A stretch of 64,000 bases of DNA from HK1 sp965220535 (GTDB lineage: Bacteria > Pseudomonadota > Gammaproteobacteria > HK1), in the NCBI GenBank assembly GCA_965220535.1, contig OZ244833.1:4044079-4108078 (forward strand), written 5' to 3'. Each line of letters begins with the position of its first letter. The first letter of the stretch is position 1. Of the stretch, positions 43,386-51,900 are shown in pieces. Below the pieces are notes generated by a model. It searched no databases and was not told the DNA's origin. It worked only from the letters and a program-made list of their open reading frames with translations. A program made the translations under genes and the position numbers.

Positions 43386-43741
43386 GTCGTATCGTCCACC
43401 TCCTGCCGGTGCCTTGCGTAGGCCTCCATGGCTTTGACAGCATCGACGCTGCCGGGGTCTATGGCATCGATATCCTTCACCGCCTGCTGCATTTGCAGGT
43501 CGATCAATGCGAGGGTCGCTCGGCAATAATGCAAGGTGGACATATCGAGCCCTAGCCTAGCACCATCGCAGACGATCTCATCGATGCGATCTCCTATTTC
43601 GCGTACTTGCAGATGCTTATCGTGCGCCCCCTCGACTACCTGCCCTCGTACGATGCCCTAGGTAGATTGGGCATCTGCTTCACGCCCCGAGCGTTCTTGG
43701 TCAATGGTGGTGCCGATCATGTCGTTGCTTGGCTTGCTCAT
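43382..43741 (-). pseudogene. Helical small protein, copy with one amber stop
   Basis: Paralogue of the 105-residue protein at 7013-7330. ATG 43741 has a strong AAGGAGGTGA upstream. The frame reads through 119 codons except for a single TAG at codon 28. After it come IDEIVCDGARLGLDMSTL, ATLALIDLQMQQAVKDID and MEAYARHRQEVDD, all aligning with 7013-7330. The single stop and intact ribosome binding site suggest recent loss, or translation from an internal start. Confidence 0.75.
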
Positions 43742-43776
43742 CGCTCACCTCCTTCTGCCGTTCTATCGTTTTAGTT

Positions 43777-44193
43777 CTATGCGGTTTCGTCGCCGCCCTT
43801 CGCTGCCGCCGCTTCGGGATCGCTTTGTTCCTTTAAAAAAGCGTTGATGCATTCGCGTGCCGGGGCGGCCGCTTCGCCGAGCATTTCGGCGCGTAGGTAG
43901 ATGATGACCAAGGTCAGGGCGGTCAGGGCTCGGTCGTCTCGTTGTTGCTTTGCCTGTCGGTGTTGGATGCGGAAATGCTCGATGATCGGGCCGTAGCGCG
44001 CGGGGTCCGGGCCGCCTCGTTCGTGGGCGAGCGAGAGATCTCGGGCGATGTGCTCGGCGATTGCCTGAATACGCTCCGGGCGGGCGGGGGTGCGGGCGAT
44101 TTCGATGACCTCCTCGGCGTCGAGCCGAAGTCTTTTCGCCCGGCGTTCGTCGCCGTAAAAGCGTGAAAGGAAGCGAAGCAGTCGGTCGATCAT
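43777..44193 (-). CDS. Hypothetical helical protein coupled to the LLM oxidoreductase (138 aa)
   Basis: ATG 44193 overlaps the stop of the luciferase-like gene (ATGA), so it is translationally coupled. The product is all helical, basic in the first half (RLLRFLSRFYGDERRAKRLR) with a Leu/Ala-rich C-terminal half (TALTLVIIYLRAEMLGEAAA). No family is recognised. The coupling suggests a function with the oxidoreductase. Confidence 0.6.
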   Translation of the reverse strand: MIDRLLRFLSRFYGDERRAKRLRLDAEEVIEIARTPARPERIQAIAEHIARDLSLAHERGGPDPARYGPIIEHFRIQHRQAKQQRDDRALTALTLVIIYLRAEMLGEAAAPARECINAFLKEQSDPEAAAAKGGDETA

Positions 44194-45248
44194 TCGGATT
44201 TTGCCGACTCTCCTTCCGACCCTCCTTTGAACGAGCGCATGAGAGCGTGCCAATCCTTTTCGCTTGCCGAATCGGTTGTTGAAGGGGCGCTTCCGTAGAT
44301 GGAGACCCGTTCGACCGGCGTGTTCTCGTAGCGGCGGCGAAGCGTGATTCCCGGATCTCCTTGGGCGCTCGATATGGCGACCGCGCTGAGAAGGCGGTCG
44401 CTGATCTGATCTCCCATTTCGTCGATCCTTCCTTCTCGCATCATGGTGCCGAGTCGTTGCGCCGCTTCTCCTTCGCCGTGATATTCGAGGAAGGTCCGAT
44501 AGCTCGGGGTCGAGGCGTAGAAGGCGATCTGCTGACGAATCTCCCGCTCGCTCTCTTGACGTTCGGTTTCGCTCTCGCCTTGGACCACGAAGCACATCGC
44601 CACCACTTCTATCTCCTCGGTATTGCGTCCTCGTCTTCGAGCCCCGTCGGCGAAGGCCGGGCAAAGGATGTCGCGCAAATATTCCGGGGAATGCATCGGA
44701 TGCATATTGAAACCTTGCGCCACCTCGCCCGCGGCCCGCGCCATCCGAGGATTGACTCCGGCCAGATAGACCGGGATATCGGGATGCTCGATCGGTCCGG
44801 GATTGAAAAAGTCGCTGATCAGGCGGAAACGATAAAAAGGACCCTCGTGCGCGGGTTTGGCTCCGGTTTGAAAACTGTGCCAGATGGCCCGCAGGCAATC
44901 GATATAGTCCGTGATTCGGGCCGCCGGGTGATCGAAGACGCTCGAGAATCGGCGTTCGATATGAGCGCGCACTTGAGTGCCGAGTCCGAGCAGCAGCCGT
45001 CCGTGGCTCGTCGCTTGCAGGTCCCACGCGCTCATGGCCATCGAAAAGGGCGAGCGGGCGAATGCCACGGCGATATTGCTCCCGATCTTCAGCCGTTCGG
45101 TTGCAAGGGCCGCTTGCAGAAGGGGAAAGAAGGGATCGTGGCGGGTCTCGACCGACCAGATCGCATCGAAGCCCAGTCGCTCGATATATTGCGCCTCGCG
45201 CCCGATATCGGCCAAGGGGGTATCCGGAATACGCGCATCCAGTTCCAT
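44190..45248 (-). CDS. LLM-class (luciferase-like) flavin/F420-dependent oxidoreductase
   Basis: A 352-residue TIM-barrel oxidoreductase of the bacterial luciferase superfamily. Features: DIGREAQYIERLGFDAIWSV, RLKIGSNIAVAFARSPF, LLLGLGTQVRAHIERRF, and PVYLAGVNPRMARAAGEVA. Resemblance is closest to the group annotated TIGR03617 F420-dependent oxidoreductases, but in a proteobacterium FMN is equally likely; substrate unknown. ATG 45248 is preceded by a weak AAAGGCGA site. The vsr gene lies 56 bases upstream in the same direction; the 138-residue gene follows with overlap. Confidence 0.9.
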   Translation of the reverse strand: MELDARIPDTPLADIGREAQYIERLGFDAIWSVETRHDPFFPLLQAALATERLKIGSNIAVAFARSPFSMAMSAWDLQATSHGRLLLGLGTQVRAHIERRFSSVFDHPAARITDYIDCLRAIWHSFQTGAKPAHEGPFYRFRLISDFFNPGPIEHPDIPVYLAGVNPRMARAAGEVAQGFNMHPMHSPEYLRDILCPAFADGARRRGRNTEEIEVVAMCFVVQGESETERQESEREIRQQIAFYASTPSYRTFLEYHGEGEAAQRLGTMMREGRIDEMGDQISDRLLSAVAISSAQGDPGITLRRRYENTPVERVSIYGSAPSTTDSASEKDWHALMRSFKGGSEGESAKSE

Positions 45249-45304
45249 TCGTATCGCCTTTGATCTTTATGATATGTGGCCGACAAAGCGGCGGGGAAGG
45301 GCGT

Positions 45305-45865
45305 TTAGCCCTTCGATGCGTGCTTCGAAGCGGGCTCGGGCTCGGGCGGCCCGACGCTCTTTTCCTCGGGCATCGCCGTACCCTCGGCACTCTCGGCGGA
45401 ATCTAAGCCAAGCCCGGAATCAAAGGTAGGATCCGAGCCCTGCAACCAATCCCCCAAAGCCTGTGCGGTTTTTCGGGCAGGAGTCTCGTCCTTTTTTCCC
45501 TTGCCGAGAGCGCACTCCCAGACCACCGATACCCTCCAACCCATCTCCAGCAGAATGTACTGGTTGCGTTGGTCGCGCTCCACATTCCGACGGAATTTCT
45601 CGTCCCAAAAATCCTTTCGGGTCGCGGGGGTAGATGCGTGCTTGCAATCCGTATGACGATGCCAGAAACAGCCGTGCACGAAGCATATCGCCCGATAGCG
45701 CGGAAAAACGATATCCGGCGTCCCCGGGAGACGGCGATCATGCAGGATATACCGGAACCCCTTGGCATGCAGAAAACGCCTTAGGATTCGTTCCGCTTTC
45801 GAATTCTTTCCGCTGACGCTTGCCATGATGCGAGAGCGAGTGCCTCGATCGACGGTATCGGTCAT
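45305..45865 (-). CDS. vsr: Very short patch repair endonuclease
   Basis: A 186-residue Vsr-type endonuclease. ATG 45865 is preceded by AGGAGG. Motifs: SRIMASVSGKNSKAE, LPGTPDIVFPRYRAICFVHG with catalytic Asp51 and His64, and the zinc-site CFWHRHTDC (Cys66 to Cys74). Family role: nicking 5' of T in T:G mismatches that arise by deamination of 5-methylcytosine. The last about 50 residues are a low-complexity Glu/Ser/Pro-rich extension beyond the usual 135-155. No cytosine methyltransferase is seen in the window, so its partner, if any, lies elsewhere. Confidence 0.93.
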   Translation of the reverse strand: MTDTVDRGTRSRIMASVSGKNSKAERILRRFLHAKGFRYILHDRRLPGTPDIVFPRYRAICFVHGCFWHRHTDCKHASTPATRKDFWDEKFRRNVERDQRNQYILLEMGWRVSVVWECALGKGKKDETPARKTAQALGDWLQGSDPTFDSGLGLDSAESAEGTAMPEEKSVGPPEPEPASKHASKG

Positions 45866-46029
45866 TAAAGCACCTCCTAGTATGCGGGTGCCGACAATGG
45901 TTTTTTAGGGCGGTGTGCGATGCCTTCGGCGGCTGGCGGTTCGAATCCACCGGGCATCTCTTCGCCGCCGCTCCGGTGTTTTTTGCCGAGGAGCCGGGAG
46001 CGGGGCAGGGATATCAATCGATATCGCTC

Positions 46030-46363
46030 GCCCCCGGTTGCGGTCTCTCGGTATGCGCTGCTTTTTTTTTCAAGAATTCCCGTTTTCTCTTTGCCAAGCC
46101 GTCTCCGCTCTCGGTCGCTTTGGCAAACAAACGACCCGTTTACCGGCTATGGTCTGCCCCTGCCGTACGAGGTTGCCTCCGTATACGCTCGTTATCCACC
46201 AAACCCGCAAGCCTGAAAGGGCGTTTTTCCCGAATCGCTTTCAGCGCATAAGCGTGCGATAGGGATAGTGGCCGTGGTCGCCATGCCCTCTTTCCAATAG
46301 TTCTCGTTTTCCGCTTTTGCCAAGTCGTTTTCATCCTCGATGGGGGGCAGGCAATCGATCCGC
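46030..46363 (-). pseudogene. Two decayed copies of the ankyrin gene's 3' unit
   Basis: The last about 180 bases of the secreted ankyrin gene (about 46380-46560) recur in diverged form at about 46200-46380 and again at about 46030-46200. Shared blocks include the gcgcataagcg stretch, ggggatagtgg, the aagggcgttt stretch and the ttttgccaagtcg/tttgccaagccg stretch. In the middle copy IPIARLC and, one frame over, the LAGLVDNERI stretch are readable. All frames are broken. This is a tandem array of 3' ends produced by duplication downstream of the gene. Confidence 0.65.
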
Positions 46364-47074
46364 TCACCGGCAGTGGACACCTGCCGAGAGCAATTGCATC
46401 TCTATCCGGTGATTACCCATCATGCCGGCAAGCTGCAAGGGCGTTTGCCCCAAGTCGTTTTGAGCGCATAAGCGATCGATGGGGATAGTGGTCATGATCG
46501 CCATCGCCTCGGCTGTATTTCCTTGGCGTATGGCTTCGTGCAGCGGAGTGTCGCCGTAGGGATTGGGTGCATCCGCTTGAGTCGGTATTGGCGCATCGGG
46601 CACCATTGATGCGGGCAATGCGCATAAGGCCTGAAATCCGGGCAATAAAGGCATCATCCATTTCACATCGAAGGGAATTTTCTGTCGTCCCAGCCGACCG
46701 ATCTCGATGATATGGGCATGCTCACCATTTTGTAGGTCCGCAAACAGGCTTTCGATATCATCTTTGGGGAAGGGCATCGCCCCATAAAAACTCCCATCCC
46801 CATCCAGTTCGGCTGATATCCCCCCGGGACTTATCTCGAATGCGTACCTCCCCGCCCGACCGGGAGTATCCTCGTGTATAAAATCCACTCCATAAACCGT
46901 AGGCTCCAACTCACAGGTGAGCCGCAGGCAATGCCGCGAATCTTCATAGCAGTTCGATAGCGTGTAATACAGATTCCCCTCGGTGTTGGCTCTTGTTATC
47001 AGATACCAATCATCTCCCCAAGCGGGGCTGGCAGTGACAAAGATGGCAGCGAGAAAAAACGAGCGGGTTTTCAT
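46364..47074 (-). CDS. Secreted protein with C-terminal ankyrin repeats (236 aa)
   Basis: The start ATG 47074 opens a signal peptide (FFLAAIFVTASPAWG) cleaved near residue 20. The body (DDWYLITRANTEGNLYYTLS, then cysteine-containing CYEDSRHCLRLTCE) is unrecognised, about 130 residues. The end carries about two ankyrin repeats: GDTPLHEAIRQGNTAEAMAI and GQTPLQLAGMMGNHRIEMQL. It is intact, unlike its neighbours. Likely periplasmic or secreted protein-binding function (inference). Confidence 0.75.
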   Translation of the reverse strand: MKTRSFFLAAIFVTASPAWGDDWYLITRANTEGNLYYTLSNCYEDSRHCLRLTCELEPTVYGVDFIHEDTPGRAGRYAFEISPGGISAELDGDGSFYGAMPFPKDDIESLFADLQNGEHAHIIEIGRLGRQKIPFDVKWMMPLLPGFQALCALPASMVPDAPIPTQADAPNPYGDTPLHEAIRQGNTAEAMAIMTTIPIDRLCAQNDLGQTPLQLAGMMGNHRIEMQLLSAGVHCR

Positions 47075-47346
47075 CGATGGTTTCCTGTGTTTTGCTTTCT
47101 GCTGGTAGAGGGCTTGAGAGAGTTGAAACGAGATTGTTATCCGTCAGAAGTTTGGCTATGGTCTCCGGTCAAAGATTTTTTTTCGAAGGAGTATCCATTT
47201 TTTTCACCGCCGGAAAAAGGCATCGAGGCCGTCAAATGTGCGTGCAGGGTGTCGTCAATGCCCAAGTCTACCGCGCTGGGCAATCGGCCTCATATTGCCA
47301 GACGCCGGTGGGGTCGCCGTTGGACTTGAACATGATGCGCGACAGC

Positions 47347-47604
47347 TTAACCACGCCCGCAACTTGTACATTGCTGGCGAGGATGATATAAGCCTCTGCG
47401 AAATGACGCACTTCCGGTTTGCCGGTGCATCGCACCCCATGTGCTCCCCCTGATATAATTCAGTATCAATTGCTCTATCGGTAACGATGCTTTTACTGGG
47501 TGTTCATTCAGTAGACACAGGATCTTTTTATCAGCCTCTACCCCGCACGATTTCAGCAGGTCTACGAGTACTTCATATTTCCAGTCTGAGAATTGCTCAC
47601 TCAT
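47347..47604 (-). CDS. Hypothetical protein coupled to the ankyrin gene (85 aa)
   Basis: ATG 47604 overlaps the ankyrin gene's stop by 8 bases. The first 60 residues (SDWKYEVLVDLLKSCGVEAD, then PIEQLILNYIRG) look like a real helical domain. After about 47410 the reading quality seems better one frame over: FAEAYIILASNVQVAGVVKL, to a stop at 47268. So a frameshift near 47410 may have replaced the natural C-terminus. Not recognised. Confidence 0.45.
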   Translation of the reverse strand: MSEQFSDWKYEVLVDLLKSCGVEADKKILCLLNEHPVKASLPIEQLILNYIRGSTWGAMHRQTGSASFRRGLYHPRQQCTSCGRG

Positions 47605-48172
47605 GTAACAATTCCCCCCATACATCAAGGGGTGTATTGCCCTCTTTATTTTTCGCATTGACATCACATCCGAGTGCAGTCAAGGTCTTGGTTGCATACC
47701 CGTTCTCCCGAAATGCTGCACAGTGCAAGGGCGTATTGCCCTCTTTATCTTTCGCATTGACATTAGCCCCTAGGGAGACCAAAGCCTTGATTGCTTTCAC
47801 GTGTCCATAGAATGCTGCCCGGTGCAAGGGCGTATAGCCATGTTCATCAATCGCATTGACATCAGCCCCAAGGTCGACCAAAACCTTGATTGCCTCCACT
47901 TGCCCTTCAATTACCGCCCGTGTAAGGGCGACGTTTCCTTTCCCATTCTTTCTCGTGAGCGAATTTTTATTCGTCATTATTCGATCTCCTAGGCACTGGC
48001 TTTGACCAAAGCCTTGACTGCCATTGAATGTCCTTTGAATTACATTGAGCAAGGGCGTATAGCCCTCCTTATCTGTCGCATTGACATTGTTGCCGGATGC
48101 TACCGATTTTAGGATTTCGTCAATGTAGCCCACGGCAGCAGATTCATGTAGCAGATTACCGAAAGCCTGCAC
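47597..48172 (-). CDS. Ankyrin-repeat protein, leader out of frame
   Basis: 191 residues beginning at GTG 48172. It opens VQAFGNLLHESAAVGYIDEI, like the paralogues at 7320 and 43169, then carries about four ankyrin repeats (NATDKEGYTPLL; AIDEHGYTPLHRAAFYGHV; AKDKEGNTPLHCAAF; AKNKEGNTPLDVW). Upstream, ATG 48237 with AAGGA before it begins a hydrophobic leader (SYWLASGSLLQVAIG) that is one frame off: the junction has three G where four would fuse it. As it stands the ankyrin part lacks an export signal unless frameshifting occurs. Confidence 0.7.
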   Translation of the reverse strand: MQAFGNLLHESAAVGYIDEILKSVASGNNVNATDKEGYTPLLNVIQRTFNGSQGFGQSQCLGDRIMTNKNSLTRKNGKGNVALTRAVIEGQVEAIKVLVDLGADVNAIDEHGYTPLHRAAFYGHVKAIKALVSLGANVNAKDKEGNTPLHCAAFRENGYATKTLTALGCDVNAKNKEGNTPLDVWGELLHE

Positions 48173-48249
48173 CCGATGGCGACCTGCAGGAGGGATCCGC
48201 TGGCTAGCCAGTACGATAGTGAGTTTTTAGTCGTCATGGCTATTTTCCT

Positions 48250-48309
48250 TTATAGGGTCAAAGCGACCGAAAAGTCAAGGGTTATTGGCAAAAATCGCTT
48301 GCTATTCAT
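48250..48309 (-). pseudogene. Truncated signal-peptide fragment
   Basis: Nineteen codons (MNSKRFLPITLDFSVALTL) that align with the start of the 30-residue lipoprotein-like frame at 48467-48559. It is a second, truncated copy of the same leader upstream of the ankyrin gene. Confidence 0.4.
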
Positions 48310-48466
48310 GGTCGAAACCTCCGTTGCGCGTTTCAATCAGCCAGACATCAAAATTCCCGCCGCAACCAAGAGCATCAAGAGCCTGGTGGTAGATTTTCCA
48401 GCATCTCTTAGGATCAGCAGATTCATGGCAACGCTGACTTCCTATTGACTCTATCCAATCGAAGCA

Positions 48467-48559
48467 CTAAGCCTTTTTCTCAAGCATAGCTTCGTGATCC
48501 GTGCACGCCGAAGCGACCGAAAAAGCAAAGACAAGTGGTAAAAATCGCCTATTATTCAT
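48467..48559 (-). CDS. Mini-ORF with lipoprotein-like signal (30 aa)
   Basis: ATG 48559 lies just after AGGAGATG. The product starts MNNRRFLPLVFAFSVASAC, an N-region, hydrophobic core and a possible lipobox ending in Cys19, then stops 11 residues later. It looks like the detached leader of a lost secreted protein. It follows the 55-residue frame with a 3-base gap. Confidence 0.4.
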   Translation of the reverse strand: MNNRRFLPLVFAFSVASACTDHEAMLEKKA

Positions 48560-48562
48560 CGT

Positions 48563-48730
48563 TCATCTCCTAGGTGCTATGGTTGCGTGGCAATGACGTG
48601 GAGTATCGACATCGAGATTGCGCAAATACTCGAACACTTTGCAGACCTCCTGCGCTGTATGACGATCGGCATCCCTTACCCTTATTGAGTATCGATACGC
48701 TCGCTTGCTATCGCTCAAAAAAATGGTCAT
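48563..48730 (-). CDS. Small hypothetical protein (55 aa)
   Basis: ATG 48730, 55 codons: MTIFLSDSKRAYRYSIRVRD, then HTAQEVCKVFEYLRNLDVDT. The second part looks like an amphipathic helix. It ends within the ribosome binding site of the next mini-ORF, consistent with a small operon running into the ankyrin genes. Not recognised. Confidence 0.35.
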   Translation of the reverse strand: MTIFLSDSKRAYRYSIRVRDADRHTAQEVCKVFEYLRNLDVDTPRHCHATIAPRR

Positions 48731-48861
48731 TCAGCCTAGGCTGCTAGGCTCGCTCATCAACCACTTCCAGCCTTGGGGCGAGGTAGTGAAGCGGGTGTTG
48801 AAGATGCCCTTATTACTTGGCGCTCTTCGTTTTCCCATCGCCAAGCCTGAATATGCAAGTG

Positions 48862-48905
48862 CAAAAAGAAAGGGGCGGCTCTCCGTTGTTGAAGAGAGCC
48901 GCCCC
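48862..48905 (-). terminator. Rho-independent terminator of giant gene B
   Basis: A perfect 12-bp inverted repeat (GGGGCGGCTCTC at 48872-48883 with its complement at 48894-48905), followed on the minus strand by a T-rich run (complement of 48862-48871). It lies 34 bases past the stop of the giant gene. Confidence 0.9.
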
Positions 48906-48939
48906 GTGTTGTTGCTGGGAGTGTGTGAGGTGCCTTGGG

Positions 48940-51900
48940 TTATTGTGCGGTGCCGCTGCTGGCGCTGTTGTTGACCAAGGCGCCGCCGCCTCCGGTTCGG
49001 GTCAGGATTTGCACGCTGAAGGGGGCGTCGGAGCCCACTTCGCAGGTGAAGCCCATTCCGTTCCAACGGTGCTCTACGATGTCGTCGGCGAGTTCGGGGG
49101 CTTGTAGGTGCCTTGTATGTTTGCTCTGAACCGTTCCCAGCACGCCGGGGTGTCGCCTTCCGTCATCTTCGTAGCAATCGAAAGTGACGTTGGTGCAGTC
49201 ATTATCGGACTCGCAGCGGATGCGGATATTGCTTCGATTCGCCGTGTCGTTCGGCGAGGGGATCGATTCGATATCCACGTGATAACTCCTATTTCCTTGG
49301 GTGTTTCGTCTCTCCGTGCTGCGCAGGATCGCGCTGTTGTTCACCAGCACTCCATCGCCGGAGCGGGTCCAAACTTGGGTGCTGACATCCTGTTGGCTCC
49401 TTACGCTGCACGTCAGGCGTCCTCTGCCGCTCCAATCACCGCCGACGTGGCCCATCATGTCCCTGATGCTCAGGGCTTCGGTATGCCATGAGGATAGGGT
49501 CAAAGGCGGTGTGGGTCCGCGGTAGACCGAGCCGTCTTGAGCCGAGCAGTCGAAGAAGACGCTGCATTCCTCGCGGTTTTCGATGCAGCGAACGCGTACG
49601 GTCGAGGCATCCTGCGCGGAAGGGGGAGGAATCGCCGGAGCCGTGGATTGGATATCCCAAGTCAAGGGATTGCCCGGGTTGCTGCCTTCGGCTGCCTCCA
49701 CGGGGACTCGGGTGCTGACGCTTGCGTATTCCGTCGCTCCCGAGGCGGAGATCGTGATATTCGTGGTCTCGGTCTCGGTATTATCATCCTCGGCGACACT
49801 GACAGCGACCCCTCGCGGTGTGTTCCAGCTCGCAGACGTGAACAACAGCGTGTTCTGATTGCCCGCAGTGCCCGGGTCGGTATCGAGGGTCACGTTGGTG
49901 TTGGAGGGCTGTGCGAGGGTCAGCGTCACATCCGCGCTCGGTGCCTTCGACAGTCGAACGATAAAGAAGCCCGATTGACCCTCGACGATGCTCAGCGATT
50001 TCGGGTTGACGGCGATCCCCGGGGCATCGTCGTCCGGTACGGTGACATTGACGGTGGTGCTGGTGTCGTCGTAGCCGCCACCCGATGCCGCAACGGTGAT
50101 CGTCGCGCTGTCGTTGGCCTCGTCCTCGTCATGGGCGGCGTTGATACCGACGGTTTGCGCCGTGTTCCAGTTCGCTGCCGTGAAGGTCAGGGTCGCCGGG
50201 GTGAAGATCACGTCAGTGCTGCCGCTTCGGGTCAGGGTGATGGTGACGTCCTCGCTCGGCGGGGCGGGCGGTGCGCTCAGGCTGACGGTGAGGATGTCTC
50301 CTTGGCCTTCGTCGATCGTCAGACTCGAGGGGGAGACCGTCATCTCGGCGGTATCGCCATCGCTTACCGATACCGGTATCTCCACTCTTTCGACGTCGTT
50401 GTAGCCGCCGCCTGTTGCGGAGATGACGATGATCGCGGTATCGGCGATCGCATCGTCGTCCTCGATGGTGGAGATGTTCACCACCTGTGCCGTGTTCCAG
50501 TTATCGGTCGAGAAAGTCAGGGTTGACTGGTTGCCATCCGCATCCGAGTCGGTATCGAGGGTTATATCGGTGTTCAATGGCTGGGCCAAGGTGACGGTCA
50601 CATTCCCGCTCGGAATCGACGACAGGCTAACGCTCAAGGTCGTTCCTTGGCCTTCGTTGATCGAGATTTCGCTCAAAGACAGGGTGAAGCCCTTTTTATC
50701 GTCATCCGTCACCGCAACCGCTACGCGGCCGCCGGCGTCACCGTAGTCGCCACCCTCGGCCGTGATGTCAATGCTTGCCGTTTCGTCTTGATCGTCGCTG
50801 TCGTCTGCCGCGCTCACCGTCACGCTTTGCGGCTCGTCCCAGTTGTCGGCGTCGAAGGTCAGTTCGCGTTGGTTACCGGCGGTGCCCGTGTCGGTATCGA
50901 CGGTGACGTCGTCATTGGAAGGCTGCACCAAGGTCACGGTGACGGTGTCGTTGGCGCCTGGCTCTTTCGTCAGTCGAAGGGTGAAGGTGGCTTGTGCGCC
51001 CTCAGTGACCGCCAAGTTCTTCGTGGAAGTGAGCACCATTTCGTCATCGTTATCCCCGGCTGTGACGCTTACGTTGACTCGTTCGGCATTGGCGTATTCT
51101 CCGCCGGCAGCGCTGATGACGATGGTTGCGGTGTCCTCGTCGTCGTCGGCGTCCTCGGCTGCGGTTACCGTAACGGTTTGAGGGTCATCCCAGTTGGCGG
51201 TGGTGAATTCGATGGTATTTTGATTGTTGGCGGTGCTGGTATTGGTATCGACCGTCACATCGGTATTCGACGGTTGCGCCAAGGTCACGGTGACAGTCTC
51301 GCTCGGCTCCGTGGCCAATTGGACGGTGAATGTCCCGGATTCTTCTTCGTTGATCGCCAGATACGATGTCGATACCGTCAGTCCCGGGGTTTCGTCGTCG
51401 CTCACCGTGACCGAGACTCTTACGTTATCGCCGGAGACGATGTTGTAGCCGCCGCCGCTCGCCATAACGCGGATCATCGCCGTCTCGTTCGCGGCATCGT
51501 CGTCTTCTGCTGCCGCCACGGTCACGCTTTGCGGCGTCCGCCAGTTGTCGGTGGTGAAAATCAATGTCTCTTGATTGCCGCTTTCGTCGGGGTTGGTGTC
51601 GATCGTCACATCGCTGTTGGTGTCATTCGACGCTTGATCCAAGGTTACCGTCACATTTCCCCCGGTCGGCGGGCTTGTCAGCCGGATGGAGAGTTCGCTG
51701 TTGTTCTCTCCCTCGTCGATGGCCAGTGACCTTGTGGAGAGGATGAGATTCGGGGTGTCGCTATCCGTTATCGTGACCGTCATTTGCGTTTCGCTGGTGC
51801 CTTCGTAGTTGGCACCGTCGAAACTGAAGCTGATGGTCGCGCTATTGTTATCCTCGTCTTCGTCGCTAAGAGCGGAGACCTCGATGGTTTGGGGTGTTTG

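Noticed and set aside
43777..45390. 537-codon minus-strand frame
   Set aside because: It spans the LLM oxidoreductase in the wrong frame; only its last 138 codons (from ATG 44193) are a plausible gene.
45930..45960. A ggttcgaatccaccggg stretch resembling a tRNA T-arm
   Set aside because: No acceptor, D or anticodon arms can be formed around it.
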